A stretch of 64,000 nt of DNA, taken from Achromobacter pestifer. GTDB lineage: Bacteria > Pseudomonadota > Gammaproteobacteria > Burkholderiales > Burkholderiaceae_B. The stretch covers positions 248,001-312,000 of the forward strand of contig NZ_CADIJX010000006.1 in NCBI RefSeq assembly GCF_902859625.1. Reading direction: 5' to 3'. The notes beneath the pieces were generated by a model, which was not told where the DNA came from, made no database searches, and saw only the letters and a program-made list of their open reading frames with translations. Position numbers and translations under genes: made by a program. This document shows, piece after piece, positions 53,622-61,425 of the stretch; positions within the stretch are counted from its first letter, which is position 1; the number at the start of each line of letters is the position of its first letter.

Positions 53622-54439
53622 TGCAGCACCTTGCTTTCGACGGCGGAGAACGCCAGGTCGCAGATTGTGTAGACCAGGGAGATGATCAGCATGTAGACGA
53701 CCACGGCGTCATAGGCGCCCACGCCGGCGGCGGCGTTCATCTCTTGGCCCATGCCGGGCACGCCTAGCAGTTCGGCGGCGATCAAGGTCATCCACGCTTG
53801 GCCGATGCCGGTGCGCACGCCCGACAGGGCACCCGGAGCGATGGCCGGCAGCGTGACCGAGAACGCGCGCGCCAGATAACCGCCGTGACCGAAGGCGCGG
53901 GCCAGTTCGTAGTAACGCGGATCCACGTTGCGCACGGCGCTGTAGGTGGCGAAGTAGTTCACCCAGAACACGCCGATGGCGATGACGAAGGCCGCGCCCG
54001 CGTGGCTGACCTTGAACCAGGCAATGGCAAACACCACCCACGCCAGCGGCGGAATCGGGCGCAGGATGCGCACCAGATACGCCTGCATCAGATCAAAGCG
54101 TGGCAAGGTGGCCGCCGCGAGTCCCACGCCAAAGCCCAGCGCGGTGCCCAACGCCAGGCCCCAGAAATAATGCACCAGGCTGGAGCCGATGGCGGGCCAC
54201 AAGCGGCCCGATTGCCATTCCTGCGCCAGCGTGCCGGGCAAGGCGAAAGGATCAGGCAGGGTGCCTCGCGGCGCCCATTCCCAGACCAGCGCGGCTTTCC
54301 AGATACCAATGAACAGGATCAGCCCGGCGATGCCGTAGGCCGCGCGGCGTGCAGCGGCCAGCCAGGGCGGCGGGCCGCTGCGTGCGGGGGCGGCTGGCGC
54401 GGCGATCGCTTGGGCGGCCTGGCTGCTTGCCGAATTCAT
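53609..54439 (-). CDS. ABC transporter permease (SsuC/TauC-like)
   Basis: 276-residue inner-membrane permease with a ~30-residue Ala/Pro leader before helix 1 and about six helices. EAA-loop-like sequence (ARAFGHGGYLARAFSVTLPAIAPG) is present. It is the channel of the importer. Start and substrate-binding protein stop overlap by one base (TAATG at 54439). Sulfonate, taurine or nitrate are candidate substrates; the DsrE-like partner favours a sulfur compound. Confidence 0.92.
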   Translation of the reverse strand: MNSASSQAAQAIAAPAAPARSGPPPWLAAARRAAYGIAGLILFIGIWKAALVWEWAPRGTLPDPFALPGTLAQEWQSGRLWPAIGSSLVHYFWGLALGTALGFGVGLAAATLPRFDLMQAYLVRILRPIPPLAWVVFAIAWFKVSHAGAAFVIAIGVFWVNYFATYSAVRNVDPRYYELARAFGHGGYLARAFSVTLPAIAPGALSGVRTGIGQAWMTLIAAELLGVPGMGQEMNAAAGVGAYDAVVVYMLIISLVYTICDLAFSAVESKVLQWRP

Positions 54440-55446
54440 TACTTGGCGGCCTTGTCGTAGTAGCGGGTGTCGAACAACTGCTTCACGTCAACTGACGGCG
54501 CTTCGACGGTACCGAGCGTGGCCTGGAACGTTTGCAGTTCGGCGGTGGCGCCGATGATGGCGTGCGGGTCCGCCACGAATTGGTCGTGCGAGCTGCGGAT
54601 GGCCTTTTCAACCAGGGCGCGGTCCAGCCGGCCGCCACCCACGTATTTCTGCACATAGCCCGCAGCCTTGGCGGGATCGTTCTTCAAGAGCGCGGTGGCC
54701 GACAGATGCGCGTCCACCAGCTGTTGCACGGTGTCGGGGTGTTCGGCGATCAGCTTCTCGCGCACCAGCAGCACGGCGCCGGGCTGTTTCGGGAACAACT
54801 GCGATCCGCGCGCAACCACGCGGGATTCCGGCACGCGGGTCAGCACGGTGGTGACCGTGGGCTCCAGGATGGCGGCGCCGTCGATGGCGCCCGTCAGCAG
54901 CGATTGCTGGATCTGGGCTTCGCCCTGATAGATCAGTTCCACGCTGGCCGGGTCGGCCTTGATCTGGTTGCGCAGCCAGTACTGAAGCGCGGCTTCGGGC
55001 ACGGCGCCCTTCGGGTAACTGGCGATCACGGGCTTGCGGCCGTGGTCCTTGGCGAAACGGGCGAACGCAGTGGCAGGGTCACCAGAGGCGAAGTAGGGAG
55101 CCAGGGGACCGAGCGCCACCACATTGACCTGTTCGACGATGTTCGAGGCGATGACTTTGATGTCCGCGCCCTTGGCGCGCGCGACCAGCGCCGGCCCGAT
55201 GCCGACATAGGCAGCGTCCAGCTGGCCGGCGATCAGTGCCTGGGTCAACGCCGGGCCGCTTTGGAACTGCACCAGCTTCGGCGCAGGTGCGCCCTTGGCC
55301 TGCAACGTGCCTTCTTCCAGCCCGATGAAGAGTTGGGCATCGGGCAGGATGGGCAGGTAGCCGATTTCCAGCGCGGGCGGCGCGGACAGGGCGGGGGCGG
55401 AGGCGGCGGCGGAGAACAACGTGACAGCCAAAAGCTTACGGAGCAT
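54439..55446 (-). CDS. ABC substrate-binding protein (SsuA/TauA-like)
   Basis: 335-residue periplasmic binding protein: signal peptide RKLLAVTLFSAAASAPALSAPP, then EIGYLPILPDAQLFIGLEEG and TGAIDGAAILEPTV, typical of the NMT1/SsuA fold. It is the first gene of the four-gene importer operon. The upstream AT-rich segment (55510-55575) should hold the promoter; an AT-rich leader is common for CysB-type sulfur-starvation genes, but I see no consensus site. Confidence 0.9.
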   Translation of the reverse strand: MLRKLLAVTLFSAAASAPALSAPPALEIGYLPILPDAQLFIGLEEGTLQAKGAPAPKLVQFQSGPALTQALIAGQLDAAYVGIGPALVARAKGADIKVIASNIVEQVNVVALGPLAPYFASGDPATAFARFAKDHGRKPVIASYPKGAVPEAALQYWLRNQIKADPASVELIYQGEAQIQQSLLTGAIDGAAILEPTVTTVLTRVPESRVVARGSQLFPKQPGAVLLVREKLIAEHPDTVQQLVDAHLSATALLKNDPAKAAGYVQKYVGGGRLDRALVEKAIRSSHDQFVADPHAIIGATAELQTFQATLGTVEAPSVDVKQLFDTRYYDKAAK

Positions 55447-55613
55447 GGGGAATCCTGTGAATCGCGCCTTGATGTGGCTGGCGCCTTGCCTACGGGCAAT
55501 GGAGTTTCCGGTGTCCGTTTAATGATTTTAAATATGTTTATTTCGTTTCTATATTCATTGTGGTTATATGCTTAACGATGCGGAATCCCTGGGATAAGCG
55601 CCGCCCTCCCATG

Positions 55614-55639
55614 AAAAAAGACCGCGAAATCGCGGTCTT
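55614..55639 (-). terminator. Rho-independent terminator of the acyl-CoA dehydrogenase unit
   Basis: A perfect 9-base stem (AAGACCGCG at 55618-55626, complement at 55631-55639) has a 4-base loop; on the minus strand it is followed by a T6 run. It lies 25 bases past the acyl-CoA dehydrogenase stop (55664) and insulates it from the importer genes. Confidence 0.82.
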
Positions 55640-55663
55640 CATGCCAAGCAGCGGTCAGTCGGG

Positions 55664-57433
55664 TCAGGGCTGGACTTCGTATTCCTTGGAACCCAGCACC
55701 ACGGCCGCCAGGCCCGGCGCTTGCGTCAGTTTGTGCAGCGCATAGCACTGCACCGTGGCGATCTTGGCTTGGTGGAATTCGGGATCTTCCTGCTGATGCT
55801 CCAGGCTGGCCAGCAATGCGCGCGCCATCTGCCAGCCGGCCAGCGTGGTGCCCGCCAGCAACAGGTAGGGCACCGCCGAGCCAAACACGGCATTGGGGGC
55901 GCCAGCGGCGTTGGCCAGCACGAAGTCCACCACGTTTGCCAGCGCCAGCCGCGCTTGGCGCAGCGGCTTCAGCACCAGATTGGCGGCGGGTTCGCTGCGC
56001 GATTCCAGTTCCGTTTCCGTTTGGCGGATGGCTTCCAGCAAGGCCTGGGCCACGGCGCCGCCGTCACGCAGGGTCTTGCGGCCGATCAGGTCATTGGCCT
56101 GGATGGCGGTCGTGCCTTCGTAGATGGTCAGGATGCGGGCGTCGCGGTAGTACTGCGCGGCGCCGGTTTCCTCGATGAAGCCCATGCCGCCATGGACCTG
56201 CACGCCCAGGCTGGCCACGTCGATGGACATCTCGGTGCACCAGCCCTTGACGATGGGCACCAGGAATTCCTGGATAGCCAGATGGCGCTTGCGGGCGTCG
56301 GCGTCCGGGCTGGCGTGCGCCAGGTCGGCATGGCCGGCCGTGACGTAGGCCAGCGCACGGCCGGCTTCGGTCAGGGCGCGCATGGTACCCAGCATGCGGC
56401 GCACGTCGGGGTGCTGGATGATGGGCACGGCCTCGCGCGAGGAACCGTCCACCGGGCGGCTCTGCACGCGCTCGGCGGCATAGGCCAACGCATGCTGGTA
56501 GGCGCGGTCAGCAATGGCAATGCCTTGCACGCCCACGGCATAGCGCGCCGCGTTCATCATGATGAACATGGCGTCCAACCCGCGGTTTTCCTGGCCGACG
56601 AGATAACCCAGCGCGCCGCCCGCGTCGCCGAATTGCAGCGTGGCGGTGGGGCTGGCCTTGATGCCCAGCTTGTGCTCGATGGAGACGCAGGTGACGTCGT
56701 TGCGCACGCCCAGCGTTCCGTCTTCGTTCACCAGGAACTTGGGCACCAGGAACAACGAGATGCCCTTGACGCCTTCGGGAGCGTCGGGCAGGCGGGCCAG
56801 CACCAGGTGCAGGATGTTCTCGGTGAGATCGTGGTCGCCGTAGGTGATGAAGATCTTGGTGCCTGACAGGCGGTAGGTGCCGTCGCCCACGGGCTGCGCG
56901 CGCGTGCGGATCATGGCCAGGTCGGAACCTGCCTGCGGTTCGGTCAGGTTCATCGTGCCGGTCCATTGGCCGGAGATCATGGGGCCGATGAAACGCTTTT
57001 TCAGTTCGGGTGAACCGGCCGTCAGCAACGCTTCGATGGCGCCATTGGTCAGCAGCGGACACAGCGCGAACGACAGATTGGCGGCGTTCAGCATTTCAGA
57101 GCAGGGCGATCCGATCAGGCCGGGCAGGCCCTGGCCGCCATATTCGACGGGATGCGACATGCCCTGCCAGCCGGCCTCGGTGTATTGGCGGAAGGCCTGC
57201 TTGAAGCCGGGCGCTGTCGTGACGGCGCCATCGCGCCATGCGCTGGGCTCGCGGTCGGCGGGATGGTTCAGCGGCGCCAGCACCTCGGCGGCGAAGTGGG
57301 CGGATTCTTCCAGCACCGCCTGGGCGGTGTCGGGGGTGGCCTCCTCGAACCCGGGCAGGGCGGCGACTTGGCGCAGTCCGGCCAGATGGTTCAACACAAA
57401 CAGCATGTCTTTCACGGGGGCTTGGTACGTCAT
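55664..57433 (-). CDS. Acyl-CoA dehydrogenase
   Basis: 589-residue flavoenzyme of the acyl-CoA dehydrogenase family. The FAD motif is GTMNLTEPQAGSDLAMIRTRA, and the catalytic Glu region is TIYEGTTAIQANDLIGRK (about residue 433). It is longer than mitochondrial ACADs because of a C-terminal extension typical of bacterial DmdC/FadE-like enzymes (AcdA_N and C domains). Its electron acceptor is ETF. Downstream of an acyl-CoA synthetase gene (30 bases between), so together they activate and oxidise a fatty or aryl-propionyl acid. It ends at a strong terminator. Confidence 0.93.
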   Translation of the reverse strand: MTYQAPVKDMLFVLNHLAGLRQVAALPGFEEATPDTAQAVLEESAHFAAEVLAPLNHPADREPSAWRDGAVTTAPGFKQAFRQYTEAGWQGMSHPVEYGGQGLPGLIGSPCSEMLNAANLSFALCPLLTNGAIEALLTAGSPELKKRFIGPMISGQWTGTMNLTEPQAGSDLAMIRTRAQPVGDGTYRLSGTKIFITYGDHDLTENILHLVLARLPDAPEGVKGISLFLVPKFLVNEDGTLGVRNDVTCVSIEHKLGIKASPTATLQFGDAGGALGYLVGQENRGLDAMFIMMNAARYAVGVQGIAIADRAYQHALAYAAERVQSRPVDGSSREAVPIIQHPDVRRMLGTMRALTEAGRALAYVTAGHADLAHASPDADARKRHLAIQEFLVPIVKGWCTEMSIDVASLGVQVHGGMGFIEETGAAQYYRDARILTIYEGTTAIQANDLIGRKTLRDGGAVAQALLEAIRQTETELESRSEPAANLVLKPLRQARLALANVVDFVLANAAGAPNAVFGSAVPYLLLAGTTLAGWQMARALLASLEHQQEDPEFHQAKIATVQCYALHKLTQAPGLAAVVLGSKEYEVQP

Positions 57434-57463
57434 GGCGTCGGAGCTCCTGGGTGGCGGCGGCGT

Positions 57464-59149
57464 TCAGCCGGCCGGATCGGGTTTGGGTTTGGTGTGGGTG
57501 GTGGAATTCGGATCGGCCACATCGATGGCTTGGGTCGCGCCGACCGCCGCGCGCAGTTCAAACTTCTGGATCTTGCCGGTGGAGGTCTTGGGCAATTCAC
57601 CAAAGCGCACCGCGCGGGGCACCTTGAAACCCGGCAGCAGCAGTTTGCAGTGCGCGATGATCTCGTCGGCGGTAGCGGTGCAGCCGGGCTTCAATTCGAC
57701 GAAGGCGCAAGGCGTTTCGCCCCACTTGGGATCGGGCATGGCGACCACCGCCACGGCTGCGACGGCGGGGTGGCGATAGAGCGCGTCCTCGACCTCGATG
57801 CTGGAGATGTTCTCGCCGCCCGAGATAATGATGTCCTTGCTGCGGTCCTTGATGCGGACGTACCCATCGGCCGTCATCACGCCCAGGTCGCCGGTGTGGA
57901 ACCACCCGCCGGCGAAGGCCTCTTCGGTGGCGCGCTCGTTCTTCAGGTAGCCCTTCATGCAGATGTTGCCGCGGAACATGATTTCGCCCACGGTTGCTTC
58001 ATCGGCGGGTACCTCTTGCATCGTGTCGGGGTGGCGCACCGACACGCCGGCCTGCAAGTGGTAGCGCACGCCCTGGCGCGCGGTCAGCAGCGCGCGGCGT
58101 TCATCGTCCAGCGCGTCCCAGGATTCCTGGCGGGCGCAGACGGCGGCGGGCCCGTAGACCTCCGTCAGCCCGTACACGTGCGTCAGCTCGAAGCCGATGT
58201 CGCGCATCTTGGCAATGATGGCCGGCGCGGGCGCGGCGCCCGCCACCATGGTGCGCACGGTGTGCTGGATGCCGGCGCGCATGTCGGCGGGCGCATTGGC
58301 CAGTGCGCTTTGCACGATGGGCGCACCACAGTAATGGGTGACGCCTTCATCGCGGATCAGGTCGAACACGGTCTTGGGATCGAACTTGCGCAGGCAGACG
58401 TTCACGCCGGCGCGCGCGGCGACCGTCCACGGGAAGCACCAGCCGTTGCAGTGGAACATCGGCAGGGTCCACAGGTAGACCGCATGCTTGGGCATGTCCC
58501 ATTCAAGGATGTTGCTGAGCGCGTTCAGGTAGGCGCCGCGATAGTGATAGACCACGCCCTTGGGGTCGCCGGTGGTGCCGGACGTGTAGTTCAGCGCGAT
58601 GGCGTCCCATTCGTCGGCGGGCGGCGTCCAATCGTAGCGGGCGGGCGCAGCGGCCAGGAAGGCTTCGTAGTCGGTGGCGCCGGGCAGCGTGGCGGGCGCA
58701 CCGTCCAGGTCATGCACCGAGATGATCTTCAGGTGCGGGAATTCGGCGCGCGCGCGCCGCGCGGCGTCGCCATACTCGGTGTCGACGATCAGCGCGCGGG
58801 CTTCGCCATGGCCCAGCATGAACAGCACGCTGGCCGTGTCCAGCCGGGTGTTCAATGTGTTGAGCACGGCGCCCAGCATCGGAATGCCGAAATGGGCTTC
58901 GACCATGGCAGGGATGTTGGGCAGCATGACGGCAACGGTGTCGCCGCGCTTGATGCCGGCCTGCGCCAGCGCGTTGGCCAGGCGCTGGGCGCGTTCATAG
59001 GTCTGGGCCCAGGTGCGCCGCACCTTGCCGTGCACCACGGCCAGCCGGTGTCCATAGACCTCCGCCGCCCGGGCGATGAAATCAACCGGGGTCAAAGCCT
59101 GATAGTTGGCGTCGCGGCGTGCCAGGCCGTGGTCGAACATGCTGCTCAT
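57464..59149 (-). CDS. Acyl-CoA synthetase (AMP-forming)
   Basis: 561-residue ANL-superfamily ligase: ALNYTSGTTGDPKGVVYHYRG (P-loop), YGLTEVYGPAAVC (A5), GWFHTGDLGVMTADGYVRIKDRSKDIIISGGENIS (A7-A8) and PKTSTGKIQKFEL (A10 Lys). The style matches medium-chain or 3-methylmercaptopropionate ligases (AlkK/DmdB group). GGAG lies seven bases before the ATG at 59149. First gene of a two-gene unit; divergent from a Crp/Fnr regulator. Confidence 0.93.
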   Translation of the reverse strand: MSSMFDHGLARRDANYQALTPVDFIARAAEVYGHRLAVVHGKVRRTWAQTYERAQRLANALAQAGIKRGDTVAVMLPNIPAMVEAHFGIPMLGAVLNTLNTRLDTASVLFMLGHGEARALIVDTEYGDAARRARAEFPHLKIISVHDLDGAPATLPGATDYEAFLAAAPARYDWTPPADEWDAIALNYTSGTTGDPKGVVYHYRGAYLNALSNILEWDMPKHAVYLWTLPMFHCNGWCFPWTVAARAGVNVCLRKFDPKTVFDLIRDEGVTHYCGAPIVQSALANAPADMRAGIQHTVRTMVAGAAPAPAIIAKMRDIGFELTHVYGLTEVYGPAAVCARQESWDALDDERRALLTARQGVRYHLQAGVSVRHPDTMQEVPADEATVGEIMFRGNICMKGYLKNERATEEAFAGGWFHTGDLGVMTADGYVRIKDRSKDIIISGGENISSIEVEDALYRHPAVAAVAVVAMPDPKWGETPCAFVELKPGCTATADEIIAHCKLLLPGFKVPRAVRFGELPKTSTGKIQKFELRAAVGATQAIDVADPNSTTHTKPKPDPAG

Positions 59150-59312
59150 GCGTTGTCTCCAAGTGGCGCGCGCAGGCGCTCCTTATCTATTTTCGGGAAG
59201 CTTGATTCCCGTCGCTTGCGTGAGCTTAGTGCTGGCTGGAAAATACTGTCTGTCGCCTGCATGACAGACCGCCGGCCGACCCTGCAAACTCCAGTTTTAC
59301 ACGGTTCTGCCC

Positions 59313-60023
59313 ATGTCCGATGTTTCAAACATTGTTTCCGCCACGGAACTGTCCCGCCTGTTTCGGGAGTGCGCCTGGTTCGGCGCGCTGGACGCCAGCC
59401 ATCAGGATCTGGTGCTGGCGACGTCGCGTGCGGAACACGTCGGCAATGGCGCGTGGATCGCGCGGCGCAATGCACCGTCGGACCATTGGCTGGGCGTGCA
59501 TACCGGTCTGCTGAAGCTGGCGATCTACAACGAATCGGGGCGCAGTTGCACGTTTTCGGGGGTGCCGCGGGGAGGTTGGTTCGGCGAGGGCAGCGTGATC
59601 AAGCGCGAACTGCGCAAATACGATGTGGTGGCGATCCAGCCGTCGCTGGTCATGTCGGTGCCGGCCGTGACGTTTCACGCGCTGCTATCGGCCAGTCTGC
59701 CGTTTTCGCACTTTGTCATCGGCCAGTTGAATGACCGGATGGGCGAATTCATCGCGTCAATCCAGAACCACCGTTTGCTGGACGCGGATGCGCGGGTGGC
59801 GCAGTCGCTGGCGCAGTTGTTCAATCCGCAACTGTATCCGTCCACCGACCTGACTCTGGCGATCTCGCAGGAAGAGCTTGGCTATCTGACGGGCCTGTCG
59901 CGCCAGCGGGTCAACCAGGCCTTGCAGGCGTTGACCGACCTGGGCATCCTGGCGCTGGCGTACAACCAGATCAAGGTGCTTAGCCTGGACCGCCTGCGGC
60001 AGTACGGGCTGGACCAGATCTAA
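59313..60023 (+). CDS. Crp/Fnr-family regulator
   Basis: 236-residue regulator. The N-terminal cyclic-nucleotide-like beta-roll (about 10-120) has no visible Fe-S Cys cluster (Cys at residues ~20 and ~85 only), so it is not a canonical FNR. The C-terminal HTH is DLTLAISQEELGYLTGLSRQRVNQALQALTDLGI. Divergent from the acyl-CoA synthetase operon with 163 bases between, so it is a good candidate regulator of it. Its stop overlaps the convergent racemase by four bases. Confidence 0.88.
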   Translation: MSDVSNIVSATELSRLFRECAWFGALDASHQDLVLATSRAEHVGNGAWIARRNAPSDHWLGVHTGLLKLAIYNESGRSCTFSGVPRGGWFGEGSVIKRELRKYDVVAIQPSLVMSVPAVTFHALLSASLPFSHFVIGQLNDRMGEFIASIQNHRLLDADARVAQSLAQLFNPQLYPSTDLTLAISQEELGYLTGLSRQRVNQALQALTDLGILALAYNQIKVLSLDRLRQYGLDQI

Positions 60024-60733
60024 GCCACTTGGCGGGGCAGCAGGGCGCGCGTCAGGGCGGCGCGTGCCAGGATGCGGGTGGAGTCCAGGGTCGGCAACGC
60101 GGAATTGCCATCATTGAGCACCAGCGGAAGCTCGGTGCAGCCCAACACCACGGCGTCGCAGCCGGCGTCCCGCATGCGTTCGATGATGGCTTGAAGCCGC
60201 GCGACGGAGGCCGGCTTGAAGACGCCGTAGACCAGTTCGTCCATGATGATGCGGCCCAAGTCGTTGCGGTCGTCCTGGCTGGGGCGCACGGCGTCCAGGC
60301 CTTGCGCGCCCAGCTTGTCCGGGTAGACGCTGCTGTCGATCAGCCAGTGCGTGCCCAGGATGCCGATGCGCTGGTAGCCACGAGCCACGGCTTCCTGGGC
60401 GACGGCTTCGGCGATGTGCAGCCACGGTAGCGGAGACCGCGGAAGCACGTGGGCCAGCGCCTGGTGGATGGTGTTGTCCGGGCAGATCAGGAAGTCGGCG
60501 CCCGTGCGCGCCAGCTTCGTCGCGGACGAGAGCATCAGCGCGCCCACGCCGGCCAGGTCGCCCTGGTCCAGACAGGCCACATAGTCCGCCAGCGAATGCG
60601 TGTGCAGCGAGATCTCGGGGTGGGCGTGCGGCCCCATGCGTTGCGCGCCTTCCGCGCACAGCGTGCGATAGCACAGCGCCGCGCCCTCGGCCGAGCACGC
60701 GACGATACCGATGTGCAGGGGCGTGGCCGTCAT
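60020..60733 (-). CDS. Aspartate/glutamate racemase-family protein
   Basis: 237-residue racemase-fold protein. Two catalytic Cys are visible: LICPDNTIHQ (about residue 81) and VVLGCTELPLVLND (about 199). Related to YgeA and amino-acid racemases. The start at 60733 overlaps the MarR stop as ATGA, so the two are coupled. It may interconvert D- and L-Asp or Glu, or a homologue; substrate specificity is not readable. A D-amino acid dehydrogenase is also in the window (39907) but not near. Confidence 0.87.
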   Translation of the reverse strand: MTATPLHIGIVACSAEGAALCYRTLCAEGAQRMGPHAHPEISLHTHSLADYVACLDQGDLAGVGALMLSSATKLARTGADFLICPDNTIHQALAHVLPRSPLPWLHIAEAVAQEAVARGYQRIGILGTHWLIDSSVYPDKLGAQGLDAVRPSQDDRNDLGRIIMDELVYGVFKPASVARLQAIIERMRDAGCDAVVLGCTELPLVLNDGNSALPTLDSTRILARAALTRALLPRQVA

Positions 60734-61188
60734 GCTGAAGGTTCCTTGTTCAAGGCGCGGACATGGCGGGCGATGTGGCGGAAGCTCTCTGCCATGGCCG
60801 CCTGCTGCGACGCGGGCAGTTGCGACAGGAACAATTCGTCGATGGCAGGCCCGTAGACCTTCCACATCTGAAGCCGTAGCGCCCGGCCCTTGGGCGTCAG
60901 CCGTGCATAGGTGGCGCGGCGGTCCTCGTCGGAACGGAAGCGCTGGACCAGCCCGGCGGCCTCGATGCGGTCCATCAGGCGCGTCAGGTTGTAGCGCGCG
61001 ATCACCATGCGTTCGGCCATCTCGAACATGCGCGCCGTGCCGTCAGGGGCGCGCTCCAATGCCCACAAAGCGTCATACCAGGCCAGCGGCGGCAGGTCCG
61101 CCGCGGACAGCCGCTTTTCTATTTCCTCGACTACCAGCGCATGCGCGGTCAGGAAGAGGCTCCACGCATCAGGCTTGCCCGTGGCCAT
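60730..61188 (-). CDS. MarR-family regulator
   Basis: 152-residue winged-helix regulator. DLPPLAWYDALWALERAPDG and MVIARYNLTRLMDRIEAAGLVQRFRSDEDRRATYARLTPKGRAL are standard MarR features. The start at 61188 has AGGA nine bases upstream; the frame extends to 61392 but without family similarity. Divergent from the NO reductase gene; the 237-base gap contains NorR-type sites and a sigma-54 promoter. Coupled to the racemase gene. Confidence 0.88.
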   Translation of the reverse strand: MATGKPDAWSLFLTAHALVVEEIEKRLSAADLPPLAWYDALWALERAPDGTARMFEMAERMVIARYNLTRLMDRIEAAGLVQRFRSDEDRRATYARLTPKGRALRLQMWKVYGPAIDELFLSQLPASQQAAMAESFRHIARHVRALNKEPSA

Positions 61189-61265
61189 GCGGTTGGTTCC
61201 TTTGATAAAGAGGGGTGCAGCGGGAATTGTAAGAGGCCGAAGCCGCTTCCGGTGCCCATATGTCA

Positions 61266-61325
61266 GGGTAGAAATAACCTGATGGGGGTGATTTATACCC
61301 TTTCGATGCGGGGTGAAAACCACCC
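61266..61325. promoter_or_regulatory. Three NorR-type enhancer sites
   Basis: Three GGGT-N7-ACC(C/T) dyads: 61266-61280, 61286-61300 and 61311-61325. GGT-N7-ACC in three copies is the described arrangement for NorR, the NO-responsive sigma-54 activator, upstream of NO reductase genes in Ralstonia and E. coli. They lie about 40-100 bases upstream of the sigma-54 promoter. No norR gene is in the window. Confidence 0.82.
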
Positions 61326-61363
61326 TGGGTAAAACAAGCTGCTGATTTAACGCCTTTTTTTTC

Positions 61364-61379
61364 TGGCACGGCCTTTGCA
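61364..61379 (+). promoter_or_regulatory. Sigma-54 promoter of the NO reductase gene
   Basis: TGGCACGGCCTTTGCA matches the -24/-12 consensus TGGCACG-N4-TTGCA exactly, with GG (61365-61366) and GC (61377-61378) 12 bases apart. Transcription should start near 61390, about 35 bases before the ATG at 61426. Three NorR-type sites precede it. Confidence 0.88.
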
Positions 61380-61425
61380 TTAGGAGACGCACCCACTAAC
61401 CGCAACACTGGAGGGCGTTCCCATC

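Noticed and set aside
57152-59734. 860-residue plus-strand open frame over the acyl-CoA synthetase and dehydrogenase
   Set aside because: It spans two well-supported minus-strand genes and their gap. Composition is not protein-like and there is no ribosome site.
59313-60023. Canonical FNR oxygen sensor
   Set aside because: The N-terminal Cys cluster of FNR is absent, so only the broader Crp/Fnr family is supported.
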